Source: Geothrix sp. 21YS21S-4
GTDB lineage: Bacteria > Acidobacteriota > Holophagae > Holophagales > Holophagaceae
Direction: 5' to 3'
DNA: 64,000 nucleotides
Assembly (NCBI RefSeq): GCF_030845995.1
Contig: NZ_CP132719.1
Coordinates: 1,426,001 to 1,490,000, forward strand
Shown: positions 8,965 through 17,766 of the stretch, one piece after another
How the letters are laid out: each line of letters starts with the position of its first letter
Position numbering within the stretch: the first letter of the stretch is position 1
Notes under the pieces: generated by a model
Databases searched by the model: none
What the model was told of the DNA's origin: nothing
Seen by the model: only the letters and a program-made list of their open reading frames with translations
Program-made: the position numbers and the translations under genes

Positions 8965-9681
8965 TCAGGGCCTTTCGAGAGCGGCCACCAGCTCAAGGAG
9001 GGCCCCGGGCACGGGCCGGTCGCACCACAGGGCCTCGGCCCAGTCGCACATCCGGAGCGAGCCCCAGTGCATGGCGCGGCCCTCCACGCCCCGGCGGAAG
9101 GCCGGATGGGCGATGCGCGTGGCGGGCTGGGAGGGGTCGGGGGCGAACTGGCTGCCGAAGGCGTCGAGGGCGGCCATCCGCCGTTCCCAGGTCGCGGTGA
9201 CGTCCACCAGGAGGTCGGGGCGGCCGGGGTTCTCGCCGCCCACCCAGGCTAGGGCCTCGGGCCGCCAGGGCTCGCCGTCGCAGGGATAGTTCTTCAGCCC
9301 GGCGCAGTAGGCCGCTTCGCGAGCCAGCCGATGGGCGCGCCGATGGTCGGGATGCCGGTCCTCGGGGGCCGGCAGGATCATCACCCGCGGCCGCAGGCGC
9401 CGGATCTCCGCCATCAGCCGCACGCGGTAGGTGCCCTCCTCGGTGAAGCGGCCATCGGGGAAGTCCATGACCCAGCGTGAGACGCCGAGGATGGCCGCCG
9501 CCTTCTCCGCTTCGCTCCGCCGGGTCTCCGGCGTGCCGCGCGTGCCCAGGTCACCGCTGGTGAGATCCAGGATGCCGGCTTTCATCCCCCGGTCCGAGGC
9601 CAGGGCGAGGAGGCCGCCGACGTGCACTTCCACGTCGTCGGGATGGGCGCCGAGGGCGAGGATGTCGAGGCCGGAAGTCAT
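8965..9681 (-). CDS. bshB1: bacillithiol biosynthesis deacetylase BshB1 (PIG-L/LmbE family)
   Basis: The enzyme removes the acetyl group from GlcNAc-malate to give GlcN-malate in bacillithiol synthesis. The 238-residue protein has the zinc-binding GAHPDDVE motif (His13, Asp15/16) and the second histidine motif EDRHPDHRRAH, with LTSGDLGTRGTPETR between them, matching BshB1. Its ATG overlaps the bshC stop codon as ATGA, indicating translational coupling. The adjacent bshC makes BshB1 a much better reading than a generic LmbE deacetylase. The glycosyltransferase BshA is not in the window. Confidence 0.9.
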   Translation of the reverse strand: MTSGLDILALGAHPDDVEVHVGGLLALASDRGMKAGILDLTSGDLGTRGTPETRRSEAEKAAAILGVSRWVMDFPDGRFTEEGTYRVRLMAEIRRLRPRVMILPAPEDRHPDHRRAHRLAREAAYCAGLKNYPCDGEPWRPEALAWVGGENPGRPDLLVDVTATWERRMAALDAFGSQFAPDPSQPATRIAHPAFRRGVEGRAMHWGSLRMCDWAEALWCDRPVPGALLELVAALERP

Positions 9682-10865
9682 GGTTCCTCCACCAGGATCA
9701 CGGTCGCCGCGCCGTCCATGCGGGCGAGGATGGTGTCGAGCAGGGCGCCGTTCCGCAGCCAGGGCACGCCGGGCATCACCCGTTCCTGGGGCGCGCCGAA
9801 GGGGAAGAGGGCTTGCCGCAGCCGCTCGGGATCGCCCCCCACGGCTGCTTCCGCGGCCCGCCGGTGCAGCCGCTGGTCCAGCTTCGCCAGCCGCTGGCGC
9901 GTGCGGGCGAGCTCCTGCCGGAACCGGCCCTGGAGCGAGGCGGGCCACGCGGGATCGGGCGCGGCCTCGGGAAGGGTCTCCGTCGGGAAGGTTCCCGTCC
10001 AGGAGGCAAGCCGGTCCCAGGCGCCCAGCCGAAGCGCGTCGAGCTGGCCCGGCGCCGCGTGGAACCCCTTGGGCACCACGAACACGCTGGGGCGGGGAAG
10101 GATCTCCGGCGCGGACAGCCCCACCACGTCCCACAGGGGCTCGCACAGGCGCCAGTAGGCCCGCTCGGAAGGCCCCAGCACCACCGCCACCACAGGCAGG
10201 AGCAGGGACTGCATCAGCGGCCGAAGGGCGGCGCCGGGGCTCAGCCACTGTCCCTTGGGCAGAGGCATCCCGCGCTCCAGCCGCTGGCGGCGGCCCGTCG
10301 CCGGATCGAGGGAGAACCACGCGGCCTGGACCCGGGGATCCAACGGCAGCGGGGCGCGGAGCGCCTCCAGCGCCACCGCCTGGCGGATCAGGCAGGCTTC
10401 CAGATCCAGGGCCCGCCAGCGCTCCAATTCGGACTGGATGGCGCCGCGCACCGCGGGATCGGTGGGGGAGAAGGGGCGCAGCCCGCGGTCCCACAGTGGA
10501 CGGCCCAAGGCGAGAGCATGTCCCCGCAGCGTGGGTTCGGCAGGTGGAGGCAAGGGACCCCACAGGCCCTCGGCTTCGGCCTGGTGCCCGGGGGTCCAGG
10601 GGAGCCAGCCGGTGGCGGTGCCGAGGCGGGCGTCGAACCGGAAGCGGTGGCGAGCCAGGCGGCCGTCGCGCAGGCCCACCACCGACGCCACCTCCGCGCG
10701 GTCGTGGTCCTCGTCCGCCAGCCAGTAGACGGCCTGCGCTCCCCGGCGCCGGGCTTCCGCCAGGGCGGCGAGGGCCTTGGCGACGGACAGCGCCGGGCTC
10801 CAGCCGGCGCCGATCTGCTGGCCGGTGGCGATGACGGGAAGGGGTGCGGGAGGAGGGGCCGTCAT
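9678..10865 (-). CDS. bshC: bacillithiol synthase BshC-like (cysteine ligase), short form
   Basis: BshC adds cysteine to GlcN-malate, the last step of bacillithiol synthesis. Family landmarks are TGQQIGAGWSPALSVAKALA (usually TGQQPGLFGGPLYTxxKA), YWLADEDHDRAEV (usually FWxAGEDHDFxE) and a C-terminal block with LQGRFRQELARTRQRLAKLDQRL and AAVGGDPERLRQALFPFGAPQERV, which matches the family's closing motif. At 395 residues it is well short of the usual ~530; the middle coiled-coil part is reduced. The ATG at 10865 has a GGAGG six bases upstream and starts the operon. Being next to bshB1 makes the assignment strong despite the divergence. Confidence 0.82.
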   Translation of the reverse strand: MTAPPPAPLPVIATGQQIGAGWSPALSVAKALAALAEARRRGAQAVYWLADEDHDRAEVASVVGLRDGRLARHRFRFDARLGTATGWLPWTPGHQAEAEGLWGPLPPPAEPTLRGHALALGRPLWDRGLRPFSPTDPAVRGAIQSELERWRALDLEACLIRQAVALEALRAPLPLDPRVQAAWFSLDPATGRRQRLERGMPLPKGQWLSPGAALRPLMQSLLLPVVAVVLGPSERAYWRLCEPLWDVVGLSAPEILPRPSVFVVPKGFHAAPGQLDALRLGAWDRLASWTGTFPTETLPEAAPDPAWPASLQGRFRQELARTRQRLAKLDQRLHRRAAEAAVGGDPERLRQALFPFGAPQERVMPGVPWLRNGALLDTILARMDGAATVILVEEP

Positions 10866-10948
10866 GGGCGCCCTCCGGCGGGGGCTGGGGGTGGGGTCCA
10901 TCCGCGCGGGGGCGTCGTACGCATGGGCCCCAGCCTACCCGATCTGCC

Positions 10949-11422
10949 ATGCTCGACGGGATGGAGCCCCTGGAGCCCTGGATCCCGCCGGTCGTTCCGG
11001 ACCTGGCCGCCCTCGCCATGCAAGCCGCGGACGAGGCGGGTGCGGCCTCTTTGCGAAGTTGGCCCCAGGTGGAAAAGGGCGGCGTGGGGTTCGAGAACCT
11101 GCCTCCTTTCCTGTGCTGGCGCGGCCGCGATGAATCGGGTTGGCACCTCGTTCTCCTCCAGCCCCGCGAGCTGGGCGCGCTGATTCCCGGCGCCCGCACG
11201 GCCTCCCTGCCGCCGAATTGGCTGGCCAAGCTGGATCTCGACGCCCTGGCCCGCCCGCTGGCGCTACATCCCGATTTCCCGGGCGGCGCCTCCGTCCATG
11301 TGGTCCACGTCCCGGAGCCCGGCCGCGCCGACGTCCGGACCTTCGGAAAGCCGGCTCCCGATCTCGTCGCCGGCGTCCTGACCCGCACCACGCATCTGTC
11401 CACCTGGAACCTGGCCGATTGA
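10949..11422 (+). CDS. hypothetical protein, 157 residues
   Basis: I do not recognise this protein. It is cytoplasmic by appearance: no signal peptide and no membrane segment, with a hydrophobic, Trp- and Pro-containing sequence such as FLCWRGRDESGWHLVLLQP. It is divergent from the bacillithiol operon, with start codons 83 bases apart, and lies 25 bases before the DUF4010 gene, probably in one transcript. The start at ATG 10949 is chosen by position; ATG 10961 is equally possible and neither has a good Shine-Dalgarno. Upstream extension in the frame would overlap bshC and is unlikely. Confidence 0.65.
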   Translation: MLDGMEPLEPWIPPVVPDLAALAMQAADEAGAASLRSWPQVEKGGVGFENLPPFLCWRGRDESGWHLVLLQPRELGALIPGARTASLPPNWLAKLDLDALARPLALHPDFPGGASVHVVHVPEPGRADVRTFGKPAPDLVAGVLTRTTHLSTWNLAD

Positions 11423-11447
11423 CCGATAGACCGGCCGCGGAGCGCCC

Positions 11448-12758
11448 ATGCTGAGCCTCGATCTGTCCACCCTGAAGGAAGCCGCCATGGCCGTGGCCCT
11501 GGGCCTGATGATGGGCCTGGAGCGGGAGCGCAGCGGATTCGAGCGGAGCCTGGCCAGCCGGGAGGAAGCCGCCCGGCGCGAATCCGATCGACTGGAGGAG
11601 AGCCGCGGCAGCCTGGGCGCGCGGACCTTCGCGCTGCTGACGCTGTTGGGGTGGCTGTCCGTCAAGGTGGGCGGCTCGGGATTGGCGCTCCCCATCGCGG
11701 TCCAGGCCTTCGCGGCCCTCCTGATCGGACTTTTCTACTACCACGGCAGCACCGTGGCGAGCCGCGGCCTCACCACGGAGATCGCCGCCCTGGCCGCGCC
11801 GCTGCTGGGAATGCTCCTCATCCGGGACGCGCTCCTGGCGGTGGCCGTCACGGTCATCGTCACCCTGCTGCTCCTCTCTAAGCCCTGGTTCCGGGCGTGG
11901 ATCCCCCGGCTGAACCGCGAGGATCTGAACGCCGCCATGCAGTTGCTGCTGGTGTTCGCCATCCTCCTGCCGATGCTGCCGTCGCGAGCGCTGGATCCTT
12001 GGGGCGTGCTGTCCCCACAGAAGGTCGGCTGGATGGTGGCCCTGGTGGCCGCCACGGATTTCGGAGGCTACGCCATGAACCGCACGCTGGGCGCCCGCCG
12101 CGGCGCGGTGATGGCGGGCATCGTGGGCGGGATGGTGAGTTCCACGGTGGTGGCCATCTCCCTCTCCCGCCAGGTGAAGGAGGATCCGTCCCTCCGCGGG
12201 CCGGGGCAGGTGGCGGTGATGCTGGCCTGCGCGGTGATGGGGATGCGCGTCGTGTTGCTGGCGGGGGTGGTGGGCGGCGCGACCCTCCTGCGCCCCCTCT
12301 TCGTGCCCATGGCCGCCATGGTGGGCTCGCTCCTGGTGGCGGCCTGGTGGATTCTGCGGACGGACGCCACGCCGGAGGCCGAGGCCGATCCCGTGCCCGT
12401 GCGGAATCCCTTTCATCTGAAGCGGGCTTTGGCCTGGGGCTTGGCATTGGCGGCGATGCTGCTGGTGTCCGCCGCGGCCCGCACGGAATTCGGGGACCGC
12501 GGGCTGATGATCGCCGCCGCGCTGTCCGGCGTGGCGTCGGAGACGGCCATCACCCTGGCCGTGAGCAGCCAGGTGAAGACCGTGGGCCTTCCGGCGGCCA
12601 CCGCCGTCCTGGCCATCGTGCTGGCCATCGGCGCCAGCACCCTCGCCAAGGCGGGGTTCGCCTGGATCTCCGGCGGACGCGCCTTCGGCCTGCGCCTGAC
12701 GGCCGTGCTCGCCGTCTCCTTCGCCGTCACGCTGGCGGCGGCGCTCATTCCGTTCTAG
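11448..12758 (+). CDS. DUF4010 / MgtC-like polytopic membrane protein
   Basis: The 436-residue protein has an N-terminal MgtC-like region with ALGLMMGLERERSGFE and GARTFALLTLLGWLS, followed by about ten further hydrophobic segments of the DUF4010 type, including ATDFGGYAMNRTLGARRGAVMAG and GGMVSSTVVAISLSRQ. The family's substrate is unknown; MgtC relatives influence Mg2+ and ATP homeostasis. The ATG has GGAG six bases upstream. It lies 25 bases after the hypothetical gene at 10949 and converges on the small gene at 12767. Function beyond inner-membrane location is not assigned. Confidence 0.85.
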   Translation: MLSLDLSTLKEAAMAVALGLMMGLERERSGFERSLASREEAARRESDRLEESRGSLGARTFALLTLLGWLSVKVGGSGLALPIAVQAFAALLIGLFYYHGSTVASRGLTTEIAALAAPLLGMLLIRDALLAVAVTVIVTLLLLSKPWFRAWIPRLNREDLNAAMQLLLVFAILLPMLPSRALDPWGVLSPQKVGWMVALVAATDFGGYAMNRTLGARRGAVMAGIVGGMVSSTVVAISLSRQVKEDPSLRGPGQVAVMLACAVMGMRVVLLAGVVGGATLLRPLFVPMAAMVGSLLVAAWWILRTDATPEAEADPVPVRNPFHLKRALAWGLALAAMLLVSAAARTEFGDRGLMIAAALSGVASETAITLAVSSQVKTVGLPAATAVLAIVLAIGASTLAKAGFAWISGGRAFGLRLTAVLAVSFAVTLAAALIPF

Positions 12759-12766
12759 ATAACGCC

Positions 12767-12955
12767 CTACTTGCCGCGGTTGCTCATCCGCGTGTGGGCG
12801 ACGCCGCTCTTGCCCTGGGGCTTGGTGGAAGCCTTGACCGCGGGCTTGGGCGAGGAGGCCGGCTTGGGTTTGGCGCCCGATGCGGCGCCTCCCACCGGCT
12901 TGTCCGTCGCCTGGATGCTCTTCAGGAGATCGGCGGGGACGAGGGGCTTGGTCAT
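12767..12955 (-). CDS. small basic Lys/Ala/Pro-rich protein (62 aa)
   Basis: This is a 62-residue, strongly basic protein with low-complexity Lys-Pro-Ala-Ser repeats (GAKPKPASSPKPAVKASTKP) and the ending VAHTRMSNRGK. I recognise no family. The gene is supported by an AGGAGT Shine-Dalgarno 6-7 bases before the ATG and by lying neatly between the DUF4010 and aldehyde dehydrogenase genes. The composition resembles nucleic-acid-binding tails of ribosome- or nucleoid-associated proteins, but that is only a resemblance. Confidence that it is translated is moderate. Confidence 0.6.
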   Translation of the reverse strand: MTKPLVPADLLKSIQATDKPVGGAASGAKPKPASSPKPAVKASTKPQGKSGVAHTRMSNRGK

Positions 12956-13073
12956 GGGGGGACTCCTGGAGCGAGTCTACCCCACGAAAGCCCCGCCGGA
13001 CGGGAGCGGATGTGACGATGACTGGGGAGCCGTCGGTTAAGCTGGACGTGGCCAGGGGCTGGTCAGACCACCG

Positions 13074-14414
13074 ATGGGGAGCACGGGAGCGATGGCGTTG
13101 GACGGGACAGCTGCGGCTGCGGAGCGGGCCTTCGAGGCCTGGAAGGAGTCCTCCCGCCTGGAGCGCCGTCGCCTCATCGACGCCTGGCTGGAGCAGGTCG
13201 GGGCCGTCCGCGAGGAACTGGCGCGCCTGCTCGTCCAAGAGATCGGAAAGCCCATCACCCTGGCCCGCGCCGAAGTGGCGCGGGCGGAAGCCACTTTGCG
13301 CGCCACGGCGGAGGTGGTGGCGGCGTTCGGAGAGCAGGCCGTTCCCTACGACCTGATGGCTGGAGCCGAAGGGTGCCGCGCAGTCCTGCGGCGGTTTCCC
13401 GTGGGGCCCGTCCTCGCCATCACGCCCTTCAATTTTCCGGTGAACCTGGCGATCCACAAACTAGCGCCCGCCCTCGCGGCCGGGTGCAGCGCCCTGTGGA
13501 AGCCCTCGCCCCAGGCGCCGGAGACCTCGCGCCTGCTGTGGGAGAGCTTCGAGGCCGCGCGCCTCGCCGTGGCGGCGCCAGTCCATCTGCTCCAGCTGCT
13601 GGGCACGGATCCCGCGGCGGCGGAGGAACTGGCCCGGGACCCGCGCATCGCGGCGGTGAGCTTCACCGGCTCCGAGCGGGTGGGCCGCTACCTGGAGCGG
13701 GCCCTCGCCGGCAAGCGCCTGCTGCTGGAGCTGGGCGGCAACGGGGCCGTGGTGGTGGACGAGGGCGTGGACGCCGGGGCGGTAGCCCGCCAGCTCGCGC
13801 CCGCCGCCGTCGCCGGAGCCGGCCAGAGCTGCTCCAAGGCCCAGCGGATCTACGTGCATCGCGCCCTGTGGGACGCCTTCGCCCCGGCCTTCGTCGCCGC
13901 GGTGGAAGCCCTGCCCGTGGGCGATCCCCTCGATCCCGCCACGGTGGTGGGACCGCTGATCGACGAAGCCGCCGCCCGGCGGGTGGACGAGAGCGTGGAC
14001 CGCGCCGTGGCCGCGGGAGCCCGCGTCCTGCTGCGGGGGGAGCGGGCGGGGGCCCTGCTGCCCCCGGTCGTCCTCACGGGCGTTCCCGAGACCGATCCGC
14101 TCCAGTGCGAAGAGGTCTTCGCGCCGGTGGCGGTGCTGACGCCCGTGGACACCTTCGCCGACGGCCTCGCGAGGGCCGCCGACACGCGCTTCGGACTGCG
14201 GGCCAGCGCCTACAGCCGGGACCAGCGGCACCTGCGGCTGGCCGCGTCCACGTTTCGCGCAGGGGGCGTCCTGCTCAACCTTCCGCCCACGTTCCGGCTG
14301 GACGCCGCGCCCTTCGGCGGCGTCCAGGCCAGCGGAAACGGGTTCGAGGGGCCGGGGTGGGCCATGGAGGGCTTCACCGAAGGGCGCCTCATCGTGGAAG
14401 GCCCCGCCCTGTGA
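13074..14414 (+). CDS. NAD(P)-dependent aldehyde dehydrogenase
   Basis: This aldehyde dehydrogenase superfamily member oxidises an aldehyde to the acid with NAD(P)+. Motifs visible are ITPFNFPVNLAIHKLAPALAAG with KPSPQAP (cofactor binding), FTGSERVG, the general-base strand LLLELGGNGAVVV, and the nucleophile in GQSCSKAQRI (Cys253 from this start). At 446 residues it is slightly short and the substrate cannot be read from the sequence. Two starts are possible, ATG 13074 and ATG 13092; the second has GGGAG just upstream. No partner enzyme is next to it: the following genes are a 120-residue protein and pta. Confidence 0.88.
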   Translation: MGSTGAMALDGTAAAAERAFEAWKESSRLERRRLIDAWLEQVGAVREELARLLVQEIGKPITLARAEVARAEATLRATAEVVAAFGEQAVPYDLMAGAEGCRAVLRRFPVGPVLAITPFNFPVNLAIHKLAPALAAGCSALWKPSPQAPETSRLLWESFEAARLAVAAPVHLLQLLGTDPAAAEELARDPRIAAVSFTGSERVGRYLERALAGKRLLLELGGNGAVVVDEGVDAGAVARQLAPAAVAGAGQSCSKAQRIYVHRALWDAFAPAFVAAVEALPVGDPLDPATVVGPLIDEAAARRVDESVDRAVAAGARVLLRGERAGALLPPVVLTGVPETDPLQCEEVFAPVAVLTPVDTFADGLARAADTRFGLRASAYSRDQRHLRLAASTFRAGGVLLNLPPTFRLDAAPFGGVQASGNGFEGPGWAMEGFTEGRLIVEGPAL

Positions 14415-14436
14415 TTCTCTTTCCGGAGTGCTGACC

Positions 14437-14799
14437 ATGGTTCGCGCGCTGCCCTTCCGTCCCGGGGACCTGGTCGTGGCCCTGCTCCAGTCGCCCCGCG
14501 AGCGGCTGTGGGGGCGGCTTCTGGATCTGGACGCCAGCGGCTTCGCCCTCCGGGGCGTGGACCTCTCCCCCTGGGAGGAGATCCTGACCCTCGTGCGCAC
14601 CGGCGAAGCGGACCAGGTGGCCCTGGCCACCCGGTTCATCCCCATGCACCGCCTCGAAACCCTCTACCTCGACGAGCCCAGTTCCGGCGCCCCCAGCCTC
14701 TCGGAGACCTTCCGGGAGCGCACGGGCCGGGAAGCCGTGGATTTCCTCGGCGAGCCCCCTTCGTCCACCCCCCCGTCCGACTCCAGGAGGAATCCATGA
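14437..14799 (+). CDS. hypothetical protein coupled to pta (120 aa)
   Basis: The product is 120 residues with no signal peptide or membrane segment. It opens [29 protein letters not shown] and contains [10 protein letters not shown] and [18 protein letters not shown], a beta-rich pattern reminiscent of small Sm-like or PRC-barrel-like folds, but I cannot assign a family. GGAG lies about 10 bases upstream of the ATG. The last codons overlap the pta start as ATGA, so the two genes are very likely co-translated, suggesting a role tied to Pta or simply a shared operon with the aldehyde dehydrogenase. Confidence 0.7.
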   Translation: MVRALPFRPGDLVVALLQSPRERLWGRLLDLDASGFALRGVDLSPWEEILTLVRTGEADQVALATRFIPMHRLETLYLDEPSSGAPSLSETFRERTGREAVDFLGEPPSSTPPSDSRRNP

Positions 14800-15800
14800 C
14801 CCACGCCAACCACGCGAACTGGATGGAGCGCTTCCGCGCCCGCGCCAAGGAACTCCAGCGCCACATCGTCCTGCCCGAGGGCCGGGACGACCGCACGCTC
14901 CAGGCCGCCCAGCTCCTGCTCGACCAGGGCCTGTGCCGCCTCACCATCCTCGGCGATCCCGCGGACATGGTGGCTCGTGGCGCGAGCCTGGGCCTTTCCC
15001 TGAAGGGCGCGGAGATGGTGGATCCCGCCGCCAGTCCCCTCCTCCAGGAGCTGGCCGGCGCCTACTATGAGCGCCGCAAGGCCAAGGGCGTCAGCGAGGC
15101 TCAGGCGCTCGAAGCCGTCCACAATCCCCTGTGGTTCGGCGCGATGCTGGTGCAGAACGGCCACTGCGACGGGATGGTGGCGGGCGCCCTCAACACCACC
15201 GCCGAGACCGTGCGGGCCTGCCTTCAGGCCATCGGCGCCGCCAAGGGCATCAAGACCGTCTCCAGCTTCTTCCTGATGATCCACCCCGACGCGGCCTTCG
15301 GCGAGCAGGGCGCCGTCCTGTTCTCCGACTGCGCGGTGGTGCCCGATCCCACCCCCGAGCAGCTGGCCGACATCGCCCTGGCCGCCGCCGGGAACGCCCG
15401 CAGCGTCATGGGCGTGGAGCCCCGCGTGGCGCTCCTGAACTTCTCCACCCGCGGCTCCGCCGAGCACCCCCGCGTGGACAAGGTGCGCGCAGCCCTCGCC
15501 ATCCTGAAGGAGAAGGCCCCCGACCTCGCCGTGGATGGCGAGCTCCAGGCCGACGCCGCCCTCGTGCCCTCCGTGGGCCAGCGCAAGGCCCCGGGTTCCG
15601 CCGTGGCCGGCCGGGCCAACGTCCTCGTCTTCCCCGATCTGGACGCCGGCAACATCTCCTACAAGATCGCGGAGCGCATGGGCGGCTGCGCCGCCATCGG
15701 GCCCTTCCTCCAGGGCCTGGCCAGGCCCGCGAACGACCTGAGCCGGGGCTGCAGCGCTCAGGACATCGCCGATACGGTGGTCCTCACGGCCCTTCAGTGA
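14796..15800 (+). CDS. pta: phosphate acetyltransferase
   Basis: Pta interconverts acetyl-CoA and acetyl phosphate. The 334-residue protein is the short single-domain form, with [17 protein letters not shown], a central [49 protein letters not shown] and the C-terminal [20 protein letters not shown] and [21 protein letters not shown] strong AGGAGG lies five bases before the ATG. No acetate kinase gene is adjacent. A second PTA-like domain is present at the C-terminus of the malic enzyme at 52431-54692, but that one is normally regulatory. The stop codon overlaps the purN start. Confidence 0.94.
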   Translation: MTHANHANWMERFRARAKELQRHIVLPEGRDDRTLQAAQLLLDQGLCRLTILGDPADMVARGASLGLSLKGAEMVDPAASPLLQELAGAYYERRKAKGVSEAQALEAVHNPLWFGAMLVQNGHCDGMVAGALNTTAETVRACLQAIGAAKGIKTVSSFFLMIHPDAAFGEQGAVLFSDCAVVPDPTPEQLADIALAAAGNARSVMGVEPRVALLNFSTRGSAEHPRVDKVRAALAILKEKAPDLAVDGELQADAALVPSVGQRKAPGSAVAGRANVLVFPDLDAGNISYKIAERMGGCAAIGPFLQGLARPANDLSRGCSAQDIADTVVLTALQ

Positions 15801-16378
15801 AGCGCGTCGCTTTCTTCATCTCCGGTACCGGCGGCAACGCCCTGAACCTGCTCAGGGCGTGCCGCGAGGGCCGCGTCCCCGCGCTGCCCGTGCTGGGCCT
15901 CGCGTCCACCGCGAAGGCCGCGGGCGTGGCGCGGCTGGAGGCGGAGGGGTTGCCGACCGTCGTCGTGGCGCGGAAGGACTTCGATTCGGACGAGGCCTTC
16001 TCCGACGCCTGCTACCGGGCGGCGGAGGCGGCGGGCGCGGAGGTCATCTGCCTCTGCGGCTGGCTGAAGAAGCTGGCGGTGCCGGCCCGCTGGGAAGGGC
16101 GGATCCTCAACATCCATCCGGGACCGCTCCCCCAGTTCGGCGGCCCTGGCATGTACGGAATGCACGTCCACCGGGCGGTGCTGGCCGCGGGCGAAGGTGA
16201 GTCGGGAGCCACGGTCCATGTGGTGGACGGCGAGTACGACCGGGGCCGCATCCTGGATGCCGAAGCCGTGCCCGTCCTTCCCGGCGACACGCCGGAGGAT
16301 CTCCAGAAACGTGTCTACGCGGCGGAGATGGCGCTGTACCCGAGGGCTCTGGCGGCCTACCTTAAACTGTCGGAATGA
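15797..16378 (+). CDS. purN: phosphoribosylglycinamide formyltransferase
   Basis: PurN transfers a formyl group from 10-formyl-tetrahydrofolate to GAR in purine synthesis. The 193-residue protein has the N-terminal [12 protein letters not shown] substrate loop (usually SGxGSNLQ), the catalytic strand [19 protein letters not shown] (Asn and His of N-x-H-P-x-x-x-P) and the conserved [18 protein letters not shown]. It starts at a GTG overlapping the pta stop codon (GTGA) and overlaps the next gene by four bases, so pta, purN and the NAD(P)HX repair gene form one tightly packed operon. Confidence 0.92.
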   Translation: MKRVAFFISGTGGNALNLLRACREGRVPALPVLGLASTAKAAGVARLEAEGLPTVVVARKDFDSDEAFSDACYRAAEAAGAEVICLCGWLKKLAVPARWEGRILNIHPGPLPQFGGPGMYGMHVHRAVLAAGEGESGATVHVVDGEYDRGRILDAEAVPVLPGDTPEDLQKRVYAAEMALYPRALAAYLKLSE

Positions 16379-17766
16379 TTCCCCTCCTCACTGCCGACGA
16401 GATGCGGGCCGCGGAACGCCGCGCCATCGAGCGGTGGGGAATTTCATCCCTGGTGCTCCAGGAGCACGCCGCTCTGGGTGCCCTGGCCCTCCTTCCGCCG
16501 GGCGAACCCATCCATGTGCTGGCGGGGCCGGGGAACAACGGCGGCGATGCGCTCGCATTGGCGCGGCTGGCCCGTCTCCAGGGAAGGCAGGTCTCCGTGT
16601 GGGGTCTCACCGGCTCCTCCGGATGGAAGGGTGACGCCGCCCTCCAGGCCCGGCTGTGGAAAGGGCTCGGCGGTACGGTGGAAGCGCCGTCGGAACCCCT
16701 CGAAGTCGTAAAAGGTTGGCGGGGCTGGGTCGTGGACGGCCTCTTCGGCTTGGGCGCGCGGCCCCTGGAAGGAATCGCGGCGGCCTGGGCGCGGGCGGTG
16801 AATGACAGCGGCCTGCCGGTGCTGGCCCTCGACCTGCCTTCCGGCCTGGATCCCTCGTCGGCGGATGTGAGCGGCGAGGTGATGCGGGCCACGCGTACCG
16901 CCTGTTTCGGGGCTTTCAAAATCTGCCACGGCCTGCTGCCCGCCCGGCTGCTGTGCGGCGAGATCACGCGGGTGGCGCTCCCGCTGGACGCCGAACCTGC
17001 GGGGCGGATCCGCCTCCTGGAGCGGCCAACCCTTCCGGCCCGCGCCTGGAACTCGCACAAGGGCACCTTCGGCCACGTGGCCATCCGCGCGGGGAGCGAA
17101 GGGATGAGCGGCGCGGCGGTCCTGGCCGCCCTCGGCGCCCTTCGGGTGGGCGCCGGGCTCGTCACCGTGCTGTCGGAACCGGAAGTCCGCGCCGAGATCG
17201 CCGCCCAGGTGCCCGAGGCGATGGTGCGGGCCTGGCGCGGCGCGGTGCCCGCGGGAGCCGACGTCCTCCTGGTGGGGCCGGGTGGCATTCCCGTGGTGCC
17301 CGACTGGAGCGGTCCCCTGGTGGTGGACGCCTCCGCCCTTGGCGAAGGCGCGGGATCCCGATGGATGGCCCGCCCTGATACCGCCATCACCCCCCATCCC
17401 GGAGAATTCGCACGGCTGTTCGGCGCCCCGATTCCTGGAGGCACGGACGGTCGGCTGGCCCAGGCGCGTCGGGCGGGAGAAGGTCAGCCGGGCGTCCTCT
17501 TGCTCAAGGGCGCCCAGAGCGTCGTGGCGGGGGGGAACCTGGACGAACTGTGGATCAATTCCACCGGCCATCCCGGCCTCGCCACGGGCGGCAGCGGGGA
17601 CCTGCTCGCCGGGATGGTGGCGGGGTTCCGGGCCCAGGGGCTGTCCATGCGGGAGGCTGTCGCCGCGGCGGTCTGGTTCCACGGCGCCGCGGCGGACCGG
17701 CTGCCGGGGGCGGGGCTCCTTCCCCGGGACGTGGCGGATCGGTTGCCGGAGCTGCTCCGTGGCTGA
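16375..17766 (+). CDS. nnr: bifunctional NAD(P)H-hydrate epimerase / ADP-dependent (S)-NAD(P)H-hydrate dehydratase
   Basis: This fused repair enzyme restores hydrated NAD(P)H. The N-terminal half is the YjeF epimerase domain, with AGPGNNGGDALALARL and WVVDGLFGLGARPLEG. The C-terminal half is the YjeF/ribokinase-like dehydratase, with ARAWNSHKGTFGHVAI, ITPHPGEFARLF, LLLKGAQSVV and GGSGDLLAGMVAGF (catalytic Asp). At 463 residues it is slightly compact. It overlaps purN by four bases and tsaE by eight. The order with tsaE immediately after is common in many bacteria (E. coli nnr-tsaE), which supports both assignments. Confidence 0.93.
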   Translation: MIPLLTADEMRAAERRAIERWGISSLVLQEHAALGALALLPPGEPIHVLAGPGNNGGDALALARLARLQGRQVSVWGLTGSSGWKGDAALQARLWKGLGGTVEAPSEPLEVVKGWRGWVVDGLFGLGARPLEGIAAAWARAVNDSGLPVLALDLPSGLDPSSADVSGEVMRATRTACFGAFKICHGLLPARLLCGEITRVALPLDAEPAGRIRLLERPTLPARAWNSHKGTFGHVAIRAGSEGMSGAAVLAALGALRVGAGLVTVLSEPEVRAEIAAQVPEAMVRAWRGAVPAGADVLLVGPGGIPVVPDWSGPLVVDASALGEGAGSRWMARPDTAITPHPGEFARLFGAPIPGGTDGRLAQARRAGEGQPGVLLLKGAQSVVAGGNLDELWINSTGHPGLATGGSGDLLAGMVAGFRAQGLSMREAVAAAVWFHGAAADRLPGAGLLPRDVADRLPELLRG

